From: Sedimentisphaerales bacterium | GTDB taxonomy: Bacteria; Planctomycetota; Phycisphaerae; Sedimentisphaerales; Anaerobacaceae | DNA: 9,700 nt | Reading direction: 5' to 3' | Assembly (NCBI GenBank): GCA_016933985.1 | Contig: JAFGTU010000076.1 | Span: forward strand, 1-9,700 | Translations under genes and position numbers: made by a program | Part shown: positions 1 to 8,325 of the stretch, one piece after another | Position numbering within the stretch: the stretch's first letter is position 1 | Layout: each line of letters opens with the position of its first letter | The notes under the pieces: model-generated | What the model was told of the DNA's origin: nothing | The model's database searches: none | The model's input: the letters and a program-made list of their open reading frames with translations, nothing else

Positions 1-2
1 CG

Positions 3-1580
3 TGTCAGTTGATCTGCGTTGCGGTGTTGTTTGCGGCTGGTTCCGTGGGGTTTGGGGCCGATGACACACTCCCGACCAGAGCGCCGGGGAAGTACTTTGC
101 GTTGTCGCCTGATGCGCATCAGGGCGCCGAGACGTTAAAGGCCGGCCAGCCGATTGTGGGGACGACGTATTTCTACTGGTACGATATCGATAGCAAGAGC
201 CACATCATCGACGGCGACGGCAGCGATGCGCTGACGACCCACCCGGCGGATATGAACGGCATCAGCTTTAAGCACATCTCGTGGCATAAGCGGCAGTTGG
301 CTGATATGGTCGAGGCAGGCGTGGACTTCCTGATGCCCGTCTTCTGGGGCGTCCCGGCCAGATATGATGGATGGAGCTTTGCGGGTTTGGGGCCTTTGGT
401 TCAGGCGCACAGCGAGTTGGGGGCCGAGGGCGTCAAGCCGCCAATGATAGGGCTGTTTTACGATACGTCGATACTAATGTGGAATGATTTCCGCAGGGAC
501 GGCAGGGGCAATTATCACGTCGATCTTTCCACCGAGTTCGGCAGGGACTGGTTCTATACCGCGATGCGCGATTTCTTCAGCTTCATTCCGCCGGAGAAAT
601 GGGCCCACGTGGACGGTAAGCCGATAGTGTTTTTGTATTCGGCGCATTTTGCCGCCGGCCAGGACGATGGGCAGTTGGACTATGTCAGGCAGAGGTTTCG
701 CAGCGATTTCGGCATTGAGCCGTTCATCGTGAAGTCGCAGGAGTGGAAGGGCCGGGCCGATGGGATATATTCATGGGGCGGCGCAGTCAGCGGGCCGTTG
801 ATCTACAGGGAGACTGCGGCCCTGGGGCCCGGCTACGACCATAGTGCGGTCCCCGGCAGGTCGGCGTTGATAGTGGACAGAAAGGACGGCAAGACGTACA
901 TCGACCGGTGGCGCAAAGTCCTGCAGCTTAATCCCGACCATCGCCCGTCGATAGTGCACGTCGAGACCTGGAACGAATGGCACGAAGGGACGGACATCGC
1001 CGACTCGCGCGAATACGGACGGCTCTATATCGAGCTGACGCGGCTGTTCTGTGATCTTTGGCATCAGCGGACGCATCTTCGGCTGCCGTCATCGTATCTG
1101 AGCGGCGACAGTGTTGCCTGGGACGGCGGAAAGGCGCTCGGCCTGGAGGCCCGCCCGAGCGACGGCGACGGCGTATGGAAGGAAATCAAGCTCGACCGGA
1201 CAAATGCGATAACCTCGGCGGCGAATCCCGAGCTGCCGGCCGGCGGGCGCTATCTGTACTTCAATATCGACGACGCCTTTGCGTTTGAATTGTACGACGC
1301 AACGGTCGTGCTTTCGGTGACATACCGCGATGCGGGGTGCTCGTCGTTCCTTGTGGAATACGACAGCTCGAATGCCGCGGAGGGCATCTTTGAGGGCGCG
1401 TTTCGACCGACCGGCAATGTCGTGATAGGCAGCAGCGGCCGGTGGAAGACGGCGACCTTCGATCTGGCGGAGTGCCGATTTATGAACCGGTGCAATGGGG
1501 CGGATTTTCGCCTGCCCATCCTCGGCGGCGAGTTGACGGTTAGCCGGGTCAAGCTCGGCAAGAAGTTGATTGGACGTTGA
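3..1580 (+). CDS. Secreted GH99-like / DUF5010-type TIM-barrel glycosidase with C-terminal beta-sandwich (5' partial)
   Basis: The frame is open to the window edge. The first possible start, TTG at 9, lies inside a hydrophobic stretch that reads as the core of a signal peptide, so the true start is probably upstream. Residues below are counted from that TTG. The barrel (about 45-350) begins with a Tyr/Trp-rich first strand and carries an N-E-W-H-E-G motif near its end (N322-G327, codons 972-989). In characterised GH99 endo-alpha-mannosidases, two glutamates three residues apart in such a motif are the catalytic pair; here they are E323 and E326. This motif also occurs in related WbsX/DUF5010-type proteins, so the family is less certain than the fold. 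Residues about 360-523 look like an all-beta, CBM-like module with a conserved YDS-type strand. The gene ends 16 nt before the next one. The role is inferred: an exported enzyme acting on a glycan, substrate unknown. Confidence 0.8.
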   Translation, partial: CQLICVAVLFAAGSVGFGADDTLPTRAPGKYFALSPDAHQGAETLKAGQPIVGTTYFYWYDIDSKSHIIDGDGSDALTTHPADMNGISFKHISWHKRQLADMVEAGVDFLMPVFWGVPARYDGWSFAGLGPLVQAHSELGAEGVKPPMIGLFYDTSILMWNDFRRDGRGNYHVDLSTEFGRDWFYTAMRDFFSFIPPEKWAHVDGKPIVFLYSAHFAAGQDDGQLDYVRQRFRSDFGIEPFIVKSQEWKGRADGIYSWGGAVSGPLIYRETAALGPGYDHSAVPGRSALIVDRKDGKTYIDRWRKVLQLNPDHRPSIVHVETWNEWHEGTDIADSREYGRLYIELTRLFCDLWHQRTHLRLPSSYLSGDSVAWDGGKALGLEARPSDGDGVWKEIKLDRTNAITSAANPELPAGGRYLYFNIDDAFAFELYDATVVLSVTYRDAGCSSFLVEYDSSNAAEGIFEGAFRPTGNVVIGSSGRWKTATFDLAECRFMNRCNGADFRLPILGGELTVSRVKLGKKLIGR

Positions 1581-1596
1581 TTTGAAAGGGATAAGA

Positions 1597-3198
1597 ATGG
1601 CTGCTTCTAAGATTATCAGGTGTGCCGTGGCGATGCTCTTTGTTGCGCCGGTTTCTCTGAGGGGGCAATCGCTCTGGGATTTGGCGAGGGATAACAAAAA
1701 TGTCTTGAAAATATCGACGCTCTTCCCCGCGCAAAACGTCCGCGACTATCTGTCTAGCGAGAACGGCATCGGCGGCGCGATAAAATGGTGCAGGGATACG
1801 GGCGTCACGCGCGTCTTCATCGAGACCTACAGGGACGGCTACACAGCCGAGCGTAAGACCTTGGAGAATGCCAAGGCCAAGTTCGAGGCCGCCGGCTTCG
1901 CCGTATCCGGGTGCGTCACCACCACCAAGGTCGGCAAGAGTTCGGGCGGCTGGAACGGGATATCGTGTTATACCAACAAGGGCACGCAGGACGAGCTGAA
2001 ACGAATATTCGAGTACACCGCCTCGATCTTCGACGAGATTATGATCGATGATTTTCTCTTCACCGATTGCCAGTGCGACGAGTGCAAGGCGGCGCGGGGC
2101 GGGCAATCGTGGGCCGACTACCGGTGCGACTTGATGGTCAGGGTTAGTCGGGAGTTGATATTGGGCGCAGCGCGCGCGACTAATCCGAACGCGAAGGTCA
2201 TAATCAAGTACCCCCAGTGGTACGATAGTTTTTACGATCGCGGCTACGAGGTCGTGCGCGAGTCGGCGGACTACGACAGGATATGGGTGGGGACCGAGAC
2301 GCGAGATTTCGAGGACAAGCGCTGGGGCGGCAAGGTCCAGTACGAGGCATATTACATCATGCGGTGGCTCGGCGAGATAGGCGGCGACAAGACGGGCGGC
2401 GGATGGTTCGACCCTTATGGAACAACCGAGAATACCTACCTCGAGCAGGCCCGCCAGACCGTCCTGGCCGACGCCAAAGAAATGCTGCTTTTCTGCTACG
2501 GCTCTCTCCAGAGCGGGACCGGCCCGGCGAACGTGGCGGCGCTGCGAAAAGAAATTCCGGGCCTCTTCAGGCTTGCAGAGATTGTCAGGGGCAAAACCAT
2601 CAAGGGCATAATGGCTGCGAAACCGCCCAACAGCGACGCGGGAAAAGAGCAGTATGTCTATGACTTCGTGGGCATGCTCGGCTTGCCGCTTGTCCCGACG
2701 GCGAAGATTGACGCCGGTGCCAAGTCGGCATTTTTCCCGGTGCATTCGGTCAAGGACCCGCAGTTCTCCGACAAGCTCAAGGGAATGATTGCGGCTGGAA
2801 AACCCTTACTGCTTACGGACGGTTTGGCCAGGCGGCTCGAGGGTATCGACCTCGGTGGCGGGAATGTCACGATCCTGAAAGTCAACGGGGAGCCCAAGAG
2901 CCTGCTCAAGCTGACGCGCGAAGAGCTTCGGCCCATCCGGGAAAAATTGCTCGCGCCGTTCGGTATTAAATTCGATGCGCCCAATAAAGTGGCGCTCTAC
3001 TTGTTCGGCGACCATCATATAGTCGTAGAGAGTTTCAACGACGAGACTATTGACGCGGTATTGGAGTTTTCAAAGCCGGCCAAGGCCGAGAAGAGACTTG
3101 TCTTGCCGGTCGGTGGGAATGTCGAATTCACCGGCGTCGGCCCGGAGCTGCGATTTACCAAGATAACGCCGCGAACGCTGGTGGTGATTGAGTATTAG
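1597..3198 (+). CDS. Secreted TIM-barrel protein with GH42-like cysteine cluster, putative glycoside hydrolase
   Basis: ATG 1597 is chosen over an in-frame TTG at 1570 because it has a GAAAGG ribosome binding site (1584-1589) and opens directly into a signal peptide (residues 1-22). The product is 533 aa. The N-terminal half (about 30-320) alternates strands and helices like a TIM barrel. At the end of one strand it has an Asp-Asp pair (D151, D152), followed by C158-x-C160-x-x-C163, with C124 upstream. GH42 beta-galactosidases have zinc-binding cysteines in the same C-x-C-x-x-C spacing, shortly after their acid/base residue, plus one upstream Cys. Residues about 335-440 look like a Rossmann/GATase-like domain and the last 90 like a small beta domain, which again mirrors the GH42 A-B-C layout. 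The usual GH42 Asn-Glu catalytic pair is not seen before the cysteines, so activity is unproven. It lies between two GH99-like genes in the same operon. Confidence 0.8.
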   Translation: MAASKIIRCAVAMLFVAPVSLRGQSLWDLARDNKNVLKISTLFPAQNVRDYLSSENGIGGAIKWCRDTGVTRVFIETYRDGYTAERKTLENAKAKFEAAGFAVSGCVTTTKVGKSSGGWNGISCYTNKGTQDELKRIFEYTASIFDEIMIDDFLFTDCQCDECKAARGGQSWADYRCDLMVRVSRELILGAARATNPNAKVIIKYPQWYDSFYDRGYEVVRESADYDRIWVGTETRDFEDKRWGGKVQYEAYYIMRWLGEIGGDKTGGGWFDPYGTTENTYLEQARQTVLADAKEMLLFCYGSLQSGTGPANVAALRKEIPGLFRLAEIVRGKTIKGIMAAKPPNSDAGKEQYVYDFVGMLGLPLVPTAKIDAGAKSAFFPVHSVKDPQFSDKLKGMIAAGKPLLLTDGLARRLEGIDLGGGNVTILKVNGEPKSLLKLTREELRPIREKLLAPFGIKFDAPNKVALYLFGDHHIVVESFNDETIDAVLEFSKPAKAEKRLVLPVGGNVEFTGVGPELRFTKITPRTLVVIEY

Positions 3199-3237
3199 TA
3201 TGTGCATCCGGGAAGGACCGGGATTTGGAGGCTAACG

Positions 3238-5007
3238 ATGTCGATAGTCGAGACGATAAAACAATTCACCGCGGGTATGGTTATAGCGCTTGTTGCAGTG
3301 GTTGGCGGCCGGGCGGATGCGGAGACTGAGGCGGCGGGCGGGTCGGCGCAGCGGCGCGTGATGGCGTTCTATTATCCGTGGTACGGGACGCCGGACGGGC
3401 CCGGCGGCGCCGGCAGGATCGTCCACTGGGACAGAATAGACGTCGAGAAGAAGGATATTGCCGCCAGCACGCACTATCCGGCTCTGGGGGCGTATGATTC
3501 GCACGACGAAAAAGTGATAGATCAGCACTGCCGGTGGGCAAAGCGCGCAGGGATCGATACACTGATTGTCAGTTGGTGGGGCCACGGCAGCTATTGCGAC
3601 CGCGCGATGGACGAGATACTCGATGTTTGCGGGCGGCACGGCTTGAAGGCGTGCATCTATTACGAGACCGTGCCGAACCCGCAAACGGCTGAGTCGGCGG
3701 CGAATGATATCATCCGCGTGCTGCGCAAAAATGGCGGACATCCCGCGCATCTCAAGGTCGCGGGCAAGCCGGTCGTATTCGTTTATGGCCGGGCCGTGCA
3801 GGAGATTGGCCTGGCAGGTTGGTTTGAGGCGATTGAGGCGATCACCGAGCGGTACCAGGGCGGCGCGACGTTCATTGGCGACGAGTTCAGCTACGGTGCC
3901 GCGCGTGTCTTTGACGGTGTGCACACGTACAACACCGCCGGTTCTTTGAGGGGTATGACCCCGGATCAGGTGCAGAAATGGGCGCCGCGGACGTACGAAT
4001 CCTGGGTGGCGCTGGCGGATAGGGCCGGCAAGATCAGCACGCTGACGGTTATTCCCGGTTACGACGACACGAAGATTCGCAAGCCCGGCCTTGCGGTCAA
4101 GCGCTATGACGGCGACCTTTATCGCCGGCAGTGGGCGGCTGCAATCAAGGCCGACCCGCAATGGATATTGATTACGAGCTTCAATGAGTGGCACGAGGGC
4201 AGCGAGATAGAGCCGTCCTACGAGTACGGAGAGACCTGCCTCAACATCACGGCTCAGTATGCGAAAGAATTCAAGAGCCGCCCGCGATTGGAGCGCCCGC
4301 AGGCGGGGATCTCCGCGTTGTCGGCTGATGAGAAGGAGCGCCTGCGCGGCAAGCTCGAAGGGTCTCGAATAGGCGTGCTGTCCGGCGCGGACTCGAAGGC
4401 GTTTTGGTGGCTGCGGGATGTGGGCCTCGATACAAAGATTCTGTCGTGGGAGGACGTGGCCGACGGTGTCTGTCCGGGTGAGTATCCGGCGTTGCTGTAT
4501 TGCGGGGGCGAGCGTTATCGTAGGACGGTGAAAGAGGCCGGCGACGTTGACGATGCGCTGGCGGCTTATCTCAAGGCGGGCGGAGCGCTTGCCGTTCTGC
4601 CTTCATTGCCGTGGCCGTTCTATTACGACCAGGATGGAAAGGTGGTGAATCAGGGCGAGCGGTTCGGCGTGACCATACGCGATGGGTGGGAGCAGCCGCC
4701 GAGCGGGGCGAAGCTGACGTTTGTTCAGCCGGAGCGTCGTTTCGCGCACGTGCCGGAGAAGTTTGATTTTCCCGCCTCCGGCGACTTGCGGTGGAGGCCG
4801 ATTTGGGCGGGCGGCCAGGCGAAATACGCCTCCTTGCTGCAATTGCGCGACGGCGAGGGCAAGGGCCTCGGCGATGCCGTTGCCTACGCCGAATTGAAAG
4901 ACGGCGGTAAGATGATTTATGCGTGGTTCGCTTTGCTCGACGGCGAGTACGGCGAAGCACTGCTTTACGATGTCTTCGATTATATCGCAGGCAGATTGGG
5001 CAAGTAG
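3238..5007 (+). CDS. Secreted GH99-like glycoside hydrolase with C-terminal GATase-like domain
   Basis: ATG 3238 is preceded by GGAGG (3227-3231) at 6 nt and is followed by a clean signal peptide with an A-D-A cleavage site at residues 26-28; an in-frame GTG at 3202 is less likely. The product is 589 aa. The barrel starts with Y-Y-P-W-Y-G (45-50), a hallmark of GH99-like domains, and ends with S-F-N-E-W-H-E-G (314-321). E317 and E320 have the E-x-x-E spacing of the catalytic glutamates of GH99 endo-alpha-mannosidases. Characterised GH99 enzymes cleave inside mannose-containing chains, so an alpha-mannoside or similar glycan is a reasonable but untested substrate. Residues about 376-480 (strand I-G-V-L from 378, then a Y-C-G-G turn around 421-424) resemble a class I GATase-like Rossmann domain, and the rest is mixed alpha/beta. 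No GATase catalytic triad is evident. The gene sits 39 nt after the GH42-like gene and 21 nt before the transglutaminase gene. Confidence 0.85.
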   Translation: MSIVETIKQFTAGMVIALVAVVGGRADAETEAAGGSAQRRVMAFYYPWYGTPDGPGGAGRIVHWDRIDVEKKDIAASTHYPALGAYDSHDEKVIDQHCRWAKRAGIDTLIVSWWGHGSYCDRAMDEILDVCGRHGLKACIYYETVPNPQTAESAANDIIRVLRKNGGHPAHLKVAGKPVVFVYGRAVQEIGLAGWFEAIEAITERYQGGATFIGDEFSYGAARVFDGVHTYNTAGSLRGMTPDQVQKWAPRTYESWVALADRAGKISTLTVIPGYDDTKIRKPGLAVKRYDGDLYRRQWAAAIKADPQWILITSFNEWHEGSEIEPSYEYGETCLNITAQYAKEFKSRPRLERPQAGISALSADEKERLRGKLEGSRIGVLSGADSKAFWWLRDVGLDTKILSWEDVADGVCPGEYPALLYCGGERYRRTVKEAGDVDDALAAYLKAGGALAVLPSLPWPFYYDQDGKVVNQGERFGVTIRDGWEQPPSGAKLTFVQPERRFAHVPEKFDFPASGDLRWRPIWAGGQAKYASLLQLRDGEGKGLGDAVAYAELKDGGKMIYAWFALLDGEYGEALLYDVFDYIAGRLGK

Positions 5008-5028
5008 GCGCGAATTTGAGAGGTTCAG

Positions 5029-7731
5029 GTGATAGTCTTCAAGCGTAGCGCGGTCGTTGCGGCCGTAGTGGTTCTGGCGTACACGGCGTGTCTTTCAGGC
5101 AAGGCCGACGCCGGTGTCTATAACCTTCACCTAACAACCGACAATGCGCCGGTTTACACCGATCTTGCATCCTTTGTCAGCAGCGCTACCGGTCATCTCG
5201 ATACGCCGCAGGAGAAGTGCATCGCCGTCTGGCGGTGGGGCAGGCGAAGCCGTCGGCAGACAAGCTGCTCCACGGAAGACGGGCGACTTATATGGGACCC
5301 CATCCTGCATTACAATTCCTACGGAACGATGAATTGCGGAGTTATATCGGCTCTGAATATGGCGAGCTGGCTCGCGCTCGGCTACAAGGCCCGGTACATC
5401 CAGCTCGGCGACCATACCGTCAGCGAGGTCTCCTGGGATGACGGCGAGACCTGGCACTTGTTCGATTCCTCGATGAGCTTTTTCTGCTACAACGACCGGG
5501 GCGTTGTGGCCTCCTGCGAGGAAATCAAGGTGCCGCAGGCAGGTGAATTCTCCGGCGGCGTCGAGGAGCCGGGCTACTACTACTATTACCACGGCGCGCC
5601 CCAGTGCATCACCCACCGGGGCAAGGACGGCTGGCGAGTCTGCAGCGACAACCCAGTCGCTTATCAGCGGACGCTGCTCAACGGGGCATCGTCTTATACG
5701 GGCGGATACTCGGTCGATAAATATACGCTTCATGTCCGCTATGGTCATCGATACGTCCTCAACCTGCTGCCGGGACAGTCGTACACGCGATACTGGAAGC
5801 CGCTCGACGCCTCCGCGCCCGGCGAGGATAAGCGCGACTACTACAGGCCCTTGAACGGCAAAGACCCGGACGAGCAGCACGACCTGCATAACATCCGGGG
5901 CAACGGCCTTTGGCTGTTTAAACTTGATTTGAAAAGTGCTGATTGCCGCTCCGTGCTCTATGATTCCGAGAATATTGAGCTTGGCGGCGAAGACGACTCC
6001 GGCCCCGCTCTCCATCCTGCGAAGAGCGGGCAGCCGGCGCACGTGGTCTTCAAGGTCTCCGCGGCCAACGTTATTACGTCGATGCAAATTACGGGCGATG
6101 GCGTGCGTTCCGCCCGCGATGATATCCTCCGCATACTCGTTTCGAGGTCTGCGGGCATAAGGTGGACGCCTGTTTGGCAGACCGCCGCAACTGGTTCGCA
6201 CCCTATTGAGCTGCGGCTGCGGGATGAAGTGGCCGGCGTGACAGAGTGCTTAGTCAAAGTGGAATTTGCGACGACTGGGAAGAGCACCGACGTCGGCCTC
6301 AACCAGTTCAAGCTGAAGACGATCACACAGCTCAACCGCCGGACACTGCCTAAGCTGACGTTAGGCTCAAATCAGATACGCCTCTCGGCGGATCGCCAGG
6401 TCGATACGATGGTGCTCTGGCCGGCCCTGCACAACGGTCAGTATAAGACAACCATCTTCGGCGAGAAAGATGTTTACAGCGACGAAGAACCCGACGGTAT
6501 GTATAAGGCGACTTTAGGAGCCGGCAAGAACGGCGTGCCGTGCGAGGTCGTCTGGCGGGTCGAGATTCCGACGGATATTTCAGCCGTAACCTATGGTGTG
6601 GTAGTCACGAACAAATCGCCCAACGATTACGTCTCGCTCCACTACTCTTACGATGGCCTTCAATTCACCGAGTTCTTCCGCAAGGCCGACGGCGACGCCC
6701 CGTTCGACAAGCAAGTCCTGCACACCTGCGGTGCCGAGCAAATTCCTTCCGGCGCCCGGCAGGTATTCTTCAAAGGCGTCTTCTTCTGCAAGGGCGGCGC
6801 TGCGGCATACACTATGTCGGGGATTCAGGATGTGCTTATCCAGGTCGAGCACCGGCCGCGCAATGCACAATTTCGACCAATCGAGATTACATATAATTGG
6901 ACCGAGCATCGCGCATCGGGGGATGTCACTCGTTCGCACACCCGGTTGATTGAGTCCCTTCCGGATACCTACACAATCAATGTGGCGGGCCGGCGAGACC
7001 CGACGATGAACTGGGTCCGCATGAATTTGAAAGACGCCGACCCGGAGAAAAGGCAGGTCGTTTACGGCTACTCAGACGGCGAAGACGTCGGCGAGGCTTT
7101 CGAGCCTCACCCAAAGATATTTGCCTGGGGGCATAATATCGCTCTCGGCAAGCCTTATATCGTAAGCAGGACTTCGAGCAGCGCCTCAAAGAACCCGGAT
7201 ACCGATGGAGCCGAGCTGACCAACGGCAAGATCATCGCTCCGACGGACTACGTCAGCTCTGAAATCGTCCAGGCCGCGACCGCATTCTGGGAGGCGGGCG
7301 AGCCGGTGACAGTTGTCGTGGACCTTGGCGGAGTGCATACTATCGCCGGCGTCCGCCTCAGCACTCATCAACCCGACGGCAGATATTGCCACCCTCGGCG
7401 AATCAATGTGGCCGTCTCCGACGATGGCAAAAGTTGGCAGGCCGCCGGAACGATCGAACACGATGACCTATGGAAGCCGCCCGCCGACTACGAGCCTTGG
7501 GAGCACGACGACAATCCTAAGTACGATGAACTGCCCGCCGGCGGTCGGTTGGCCTATTCGTATCCGCTGGCCTTCGAGCGGCCGCTTGCCGGGCGATACG
7601 TTCGCGTCATCTGCACGCCGTTGGAGGGCCGAGGCATGGGCATCTCGGAGATTCAAATCTTCGATCAAGTAAAGGTCTCGCCGGCGCCGCCCCTCGTAGC
7701 GCACCTGCAGGATTCGTCGCGGACCAGGTGA
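5029..7731 (+). CDS. Secreted transglutaminase-like protein with C-terminal F5/8 type C (discoidin) domain
   Basis: The start is GTG 5029, with GAGAGG (5018-5023) 5 nt upstream. A signal peptide follows, with an A-D-A site at residues 26-28. The 900-aa product has a transglutaminase-like domain at about 60-190. The candidate triad is C103 (in N-C-G), H129 (in G-D-H-T) and D146 (in L-F-D-S), in the Cys-His-Asp order and spacing of the papain-like transglutaminase fold. Such domains in bacteria may crosslink, deamidate or cleave peptides. A run of five tyrosines (183-187) follows. Residues about 335-420 and 420-690 look like Ig-like or other beta-sandwich modules. Residues about 703-878 form an F5/8 type C domain: N-I-A-L-G-K start, V-V-D-L-G-G core strand, R-Y-V-R-V strand and S-E-I-Q-I-F-D end. 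That family binds sugars. It is the last gene of the operon, so it may target a glycoprotein or cell-wall glycopeptide whose sugars the upstream genes process (inference). Confidence 0.85.
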   Translation: MIVFKRSAVVAAVVVLAYTACLSGKADAGVYNLHLTTDNAPVYTDLASFVSSATGHLDTPQEKCIAVWRWGRRSRRQTSCSTEDGRLIWDPILHYNSYGTMNCGVISALNMASWLALGYKARYIQLGDHTVSEVSWDDGETWHLFDSSMSFFCYNDRGVVASCEEIKVPQAGEFSGGVEEPGYYYYYHGAPQCITHRGKDGWRVCSDNPVAYQRTLLNGASSYTGGYSVDKYTLHVRYGHRYVLNLLPGQSYTRYWKPLDASAPGEDKRDYYRPLNGKDPDEQHDLHNIRGNGLWLFKLDLKSADCRSVLYDSENIELGGEDDSGPALHPAKSGQPAHVVFKVSAANVITSMQITGDGVRSARDDILRILVSRSAGIRWTPVWQTAATGSHPIELRLRDEVAGVTECLVKVEFATTGKSTDVGLNQFKLKTITQLNRRTLPKLTLGSNQIRLSADRQVDTMVLWPALHNGQYKTTIFGEKDVYSDEEPDGMYKATLGAGKNGVPCEVVWRVEIPTDISAVTYGVVVTNKSPNDYVSLHYSYDGLQFTEFFRKADGDAPFDKQVLHTCGAEQIPSGARQVFFKGVFFCKGGAAAYTMSGIQDVLIQVEHRPRNAQFRPIEITYNWTEHRASGDVTRSHTRLIESLPDTYTINVAGRRDPTMNWVRMNLKDADPEKRQVVYGYSDGEDVGEAFEPHPKIFAWGHNIALGKPYIVSRTSSSASKNPDTDGAELTNGKIIAPTDYVSSEIVQAATAFWEAGEPVTVVVDLGGVHTIAGVRLSTHQPDGRYCHPRRINVAVSDDGKSWQAAGTIEHDDLWKPPADYEPWEHDDNPKYDELPAGGRLAYSYPLAFERPLAGRYVRVICTPLEGRGMGISEIQIFDQVKVSPAPPLVAHLQDSSRTR

Positions 7732-7741
7732 TGTCATGGCG

Positions 7742-7776
7742 CTTGGCGAATAATTTTCGCCGGGCCGATTACCCGG
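7742..7776. terminator. Possible bidirectional termination region with two overlapping hairpins
   Basis: This lies in the 37-nt gap between two convergent genes and runs a few bases into the end of the lipoprotein gene. One hairpin pairs GGCGAA (7745-7750) with TTCGCC (7756-7761) around a 5-nt loop. A second pairs GCCGGG (7759-7764) with CCCGGC (7772-7777) around a 7-nt loop. They share bases 7759-7761, so only one can form fully at a time. Neither is followed by a clear T-run on either strand, so classic intrinsic termination is doubtful. Position between convergent genes is the main support. Confidence 0.25.
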
Positions 7777-8260
7777 CTGCGACGATTTTGATTCCGACGG
7801 GGTTGCTTACGACCCACACCCCTTCGAGCGAATAGGCGATGCGGACGATATGCTTGCCTGGCTTTATATCGATCTTGAAGTGCTTGTCCAGTTGGATTGT
7901 CACGGCGTTGTATTGTGAGCCGGGCGCAAGCGGCCAGACCGGGCTATTGGTCATTACGTCGCTCGGCCAGCGATGCCACTTTCCGTCGAATTCGATCTCG
8001 GCAAGCTCCAGCTTCTGGGCGGGCCAGAATGCGAAGGTTCGCTTGCCGCGGTTTCGCAGATCGAAATTGAAAGCCGGCGTTTCGTTGGACCGCCAGGTCG
8101 GCCGCTCCGCCCGGAGCCTGCATTGCAGCCCCTCGACGGACGGTCCCCATCGCGCTTCGCCCCAGGCCGAGGCGTCCGAGGGCGGAAGGCTCTTGCACCC
8201 CTGGCACGCTGCCAGCAGGGCCAATGCCGTTGCCGCAAAATAACCGTAACGCACTGCCAT
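7769..8260 (-). CDS. Small predicted lipoprotein, hypothetical
   Basis: This reads from ATG at 8260 down to TAA at 7771-7769 and gives 163 aa. An AAAGGAG-type ribosome binding site lies just upstream of the ATG (core at 8267-8270). The N-terminus is a lipoprotein signal: Arg4, a hydrophobic core, and lipobox L16-A-A-C19, so the mature protein should be lipid-anchored at C19. The remainder alternates short beta strands: a W-R-S-N-E-T-P stretch and an N-R-G-K-R turn, then strands ending in a typical Ig-like edge. This recalls small beta-sandwich proteins such as the BsuPI-like group, in which a 'net need, then no-disorder-turn' pattern surrounds N-x-G, but the likeness is by eye only. No catalytic residues are seen. 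It is transcribed toward the operon and away from the intergenic region, so it is a separate unit. The function is unknown. Confidence 0.75.
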   Translation of the reverse strand: MAVRYGYFAATALALLAACQGCKSLPPSDASAWGEARWGPSVEGLQCRLRAERPTWRSNETPAFNFDLRNRGKRTFAFWPAQKLELAEIEFDGKWHRWPSDVMTNSPVWPLAPGSQYNAVTIQLDKHFKIDIKPGKHIVRIAYSLEGVWVVSNPVGIKIVAAG

Positions 8261-8294
8261 TGGCTACTCCTTTTACTGTCGTTACCAGCCTCCA

Positions 8295-8325
8295 ATTATA
8301 AGCGGCCGCCGCCAAAAAAAAGCAA
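8295..8325 (-). promoter_or_regulatory. Candidate promoter of the lipoprotein gene
   Basis: On the minus strand a perfect TATAAT (8300-8295) lies 34 nt upstream of the ATG at 8260. A TTGCTT (8325-8320) sits 19 nt before it; it matches only the TTG of the -35 consensus and the spacing is a little long. The A/T tract between them could help bend the DNA. Transcription would start near 8288 and leave a short leader containing the ribosome binding site. The -10 box is convincing, the -35 weak. Confidence 0.45.

Noticed and set aside
1549..2745. 398-codon frame on the minus strand, antisense to the GH42-like gene
   Set aside because: It lies wholly opposite a gene with a signal peptide, ribosome binding site and recognisable motifs. 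Its translation is Arg/Pro/Val-rich with no domain, as expected of a shadow in GC-rich DNA.
5131..6201. 356-codon minus-strand frame opposite the transglutaminase domain
   Set aside because: The plus strand encodes an intact catalytic triad here. The antisense product has no motif and no ribosome binding site that I can see.
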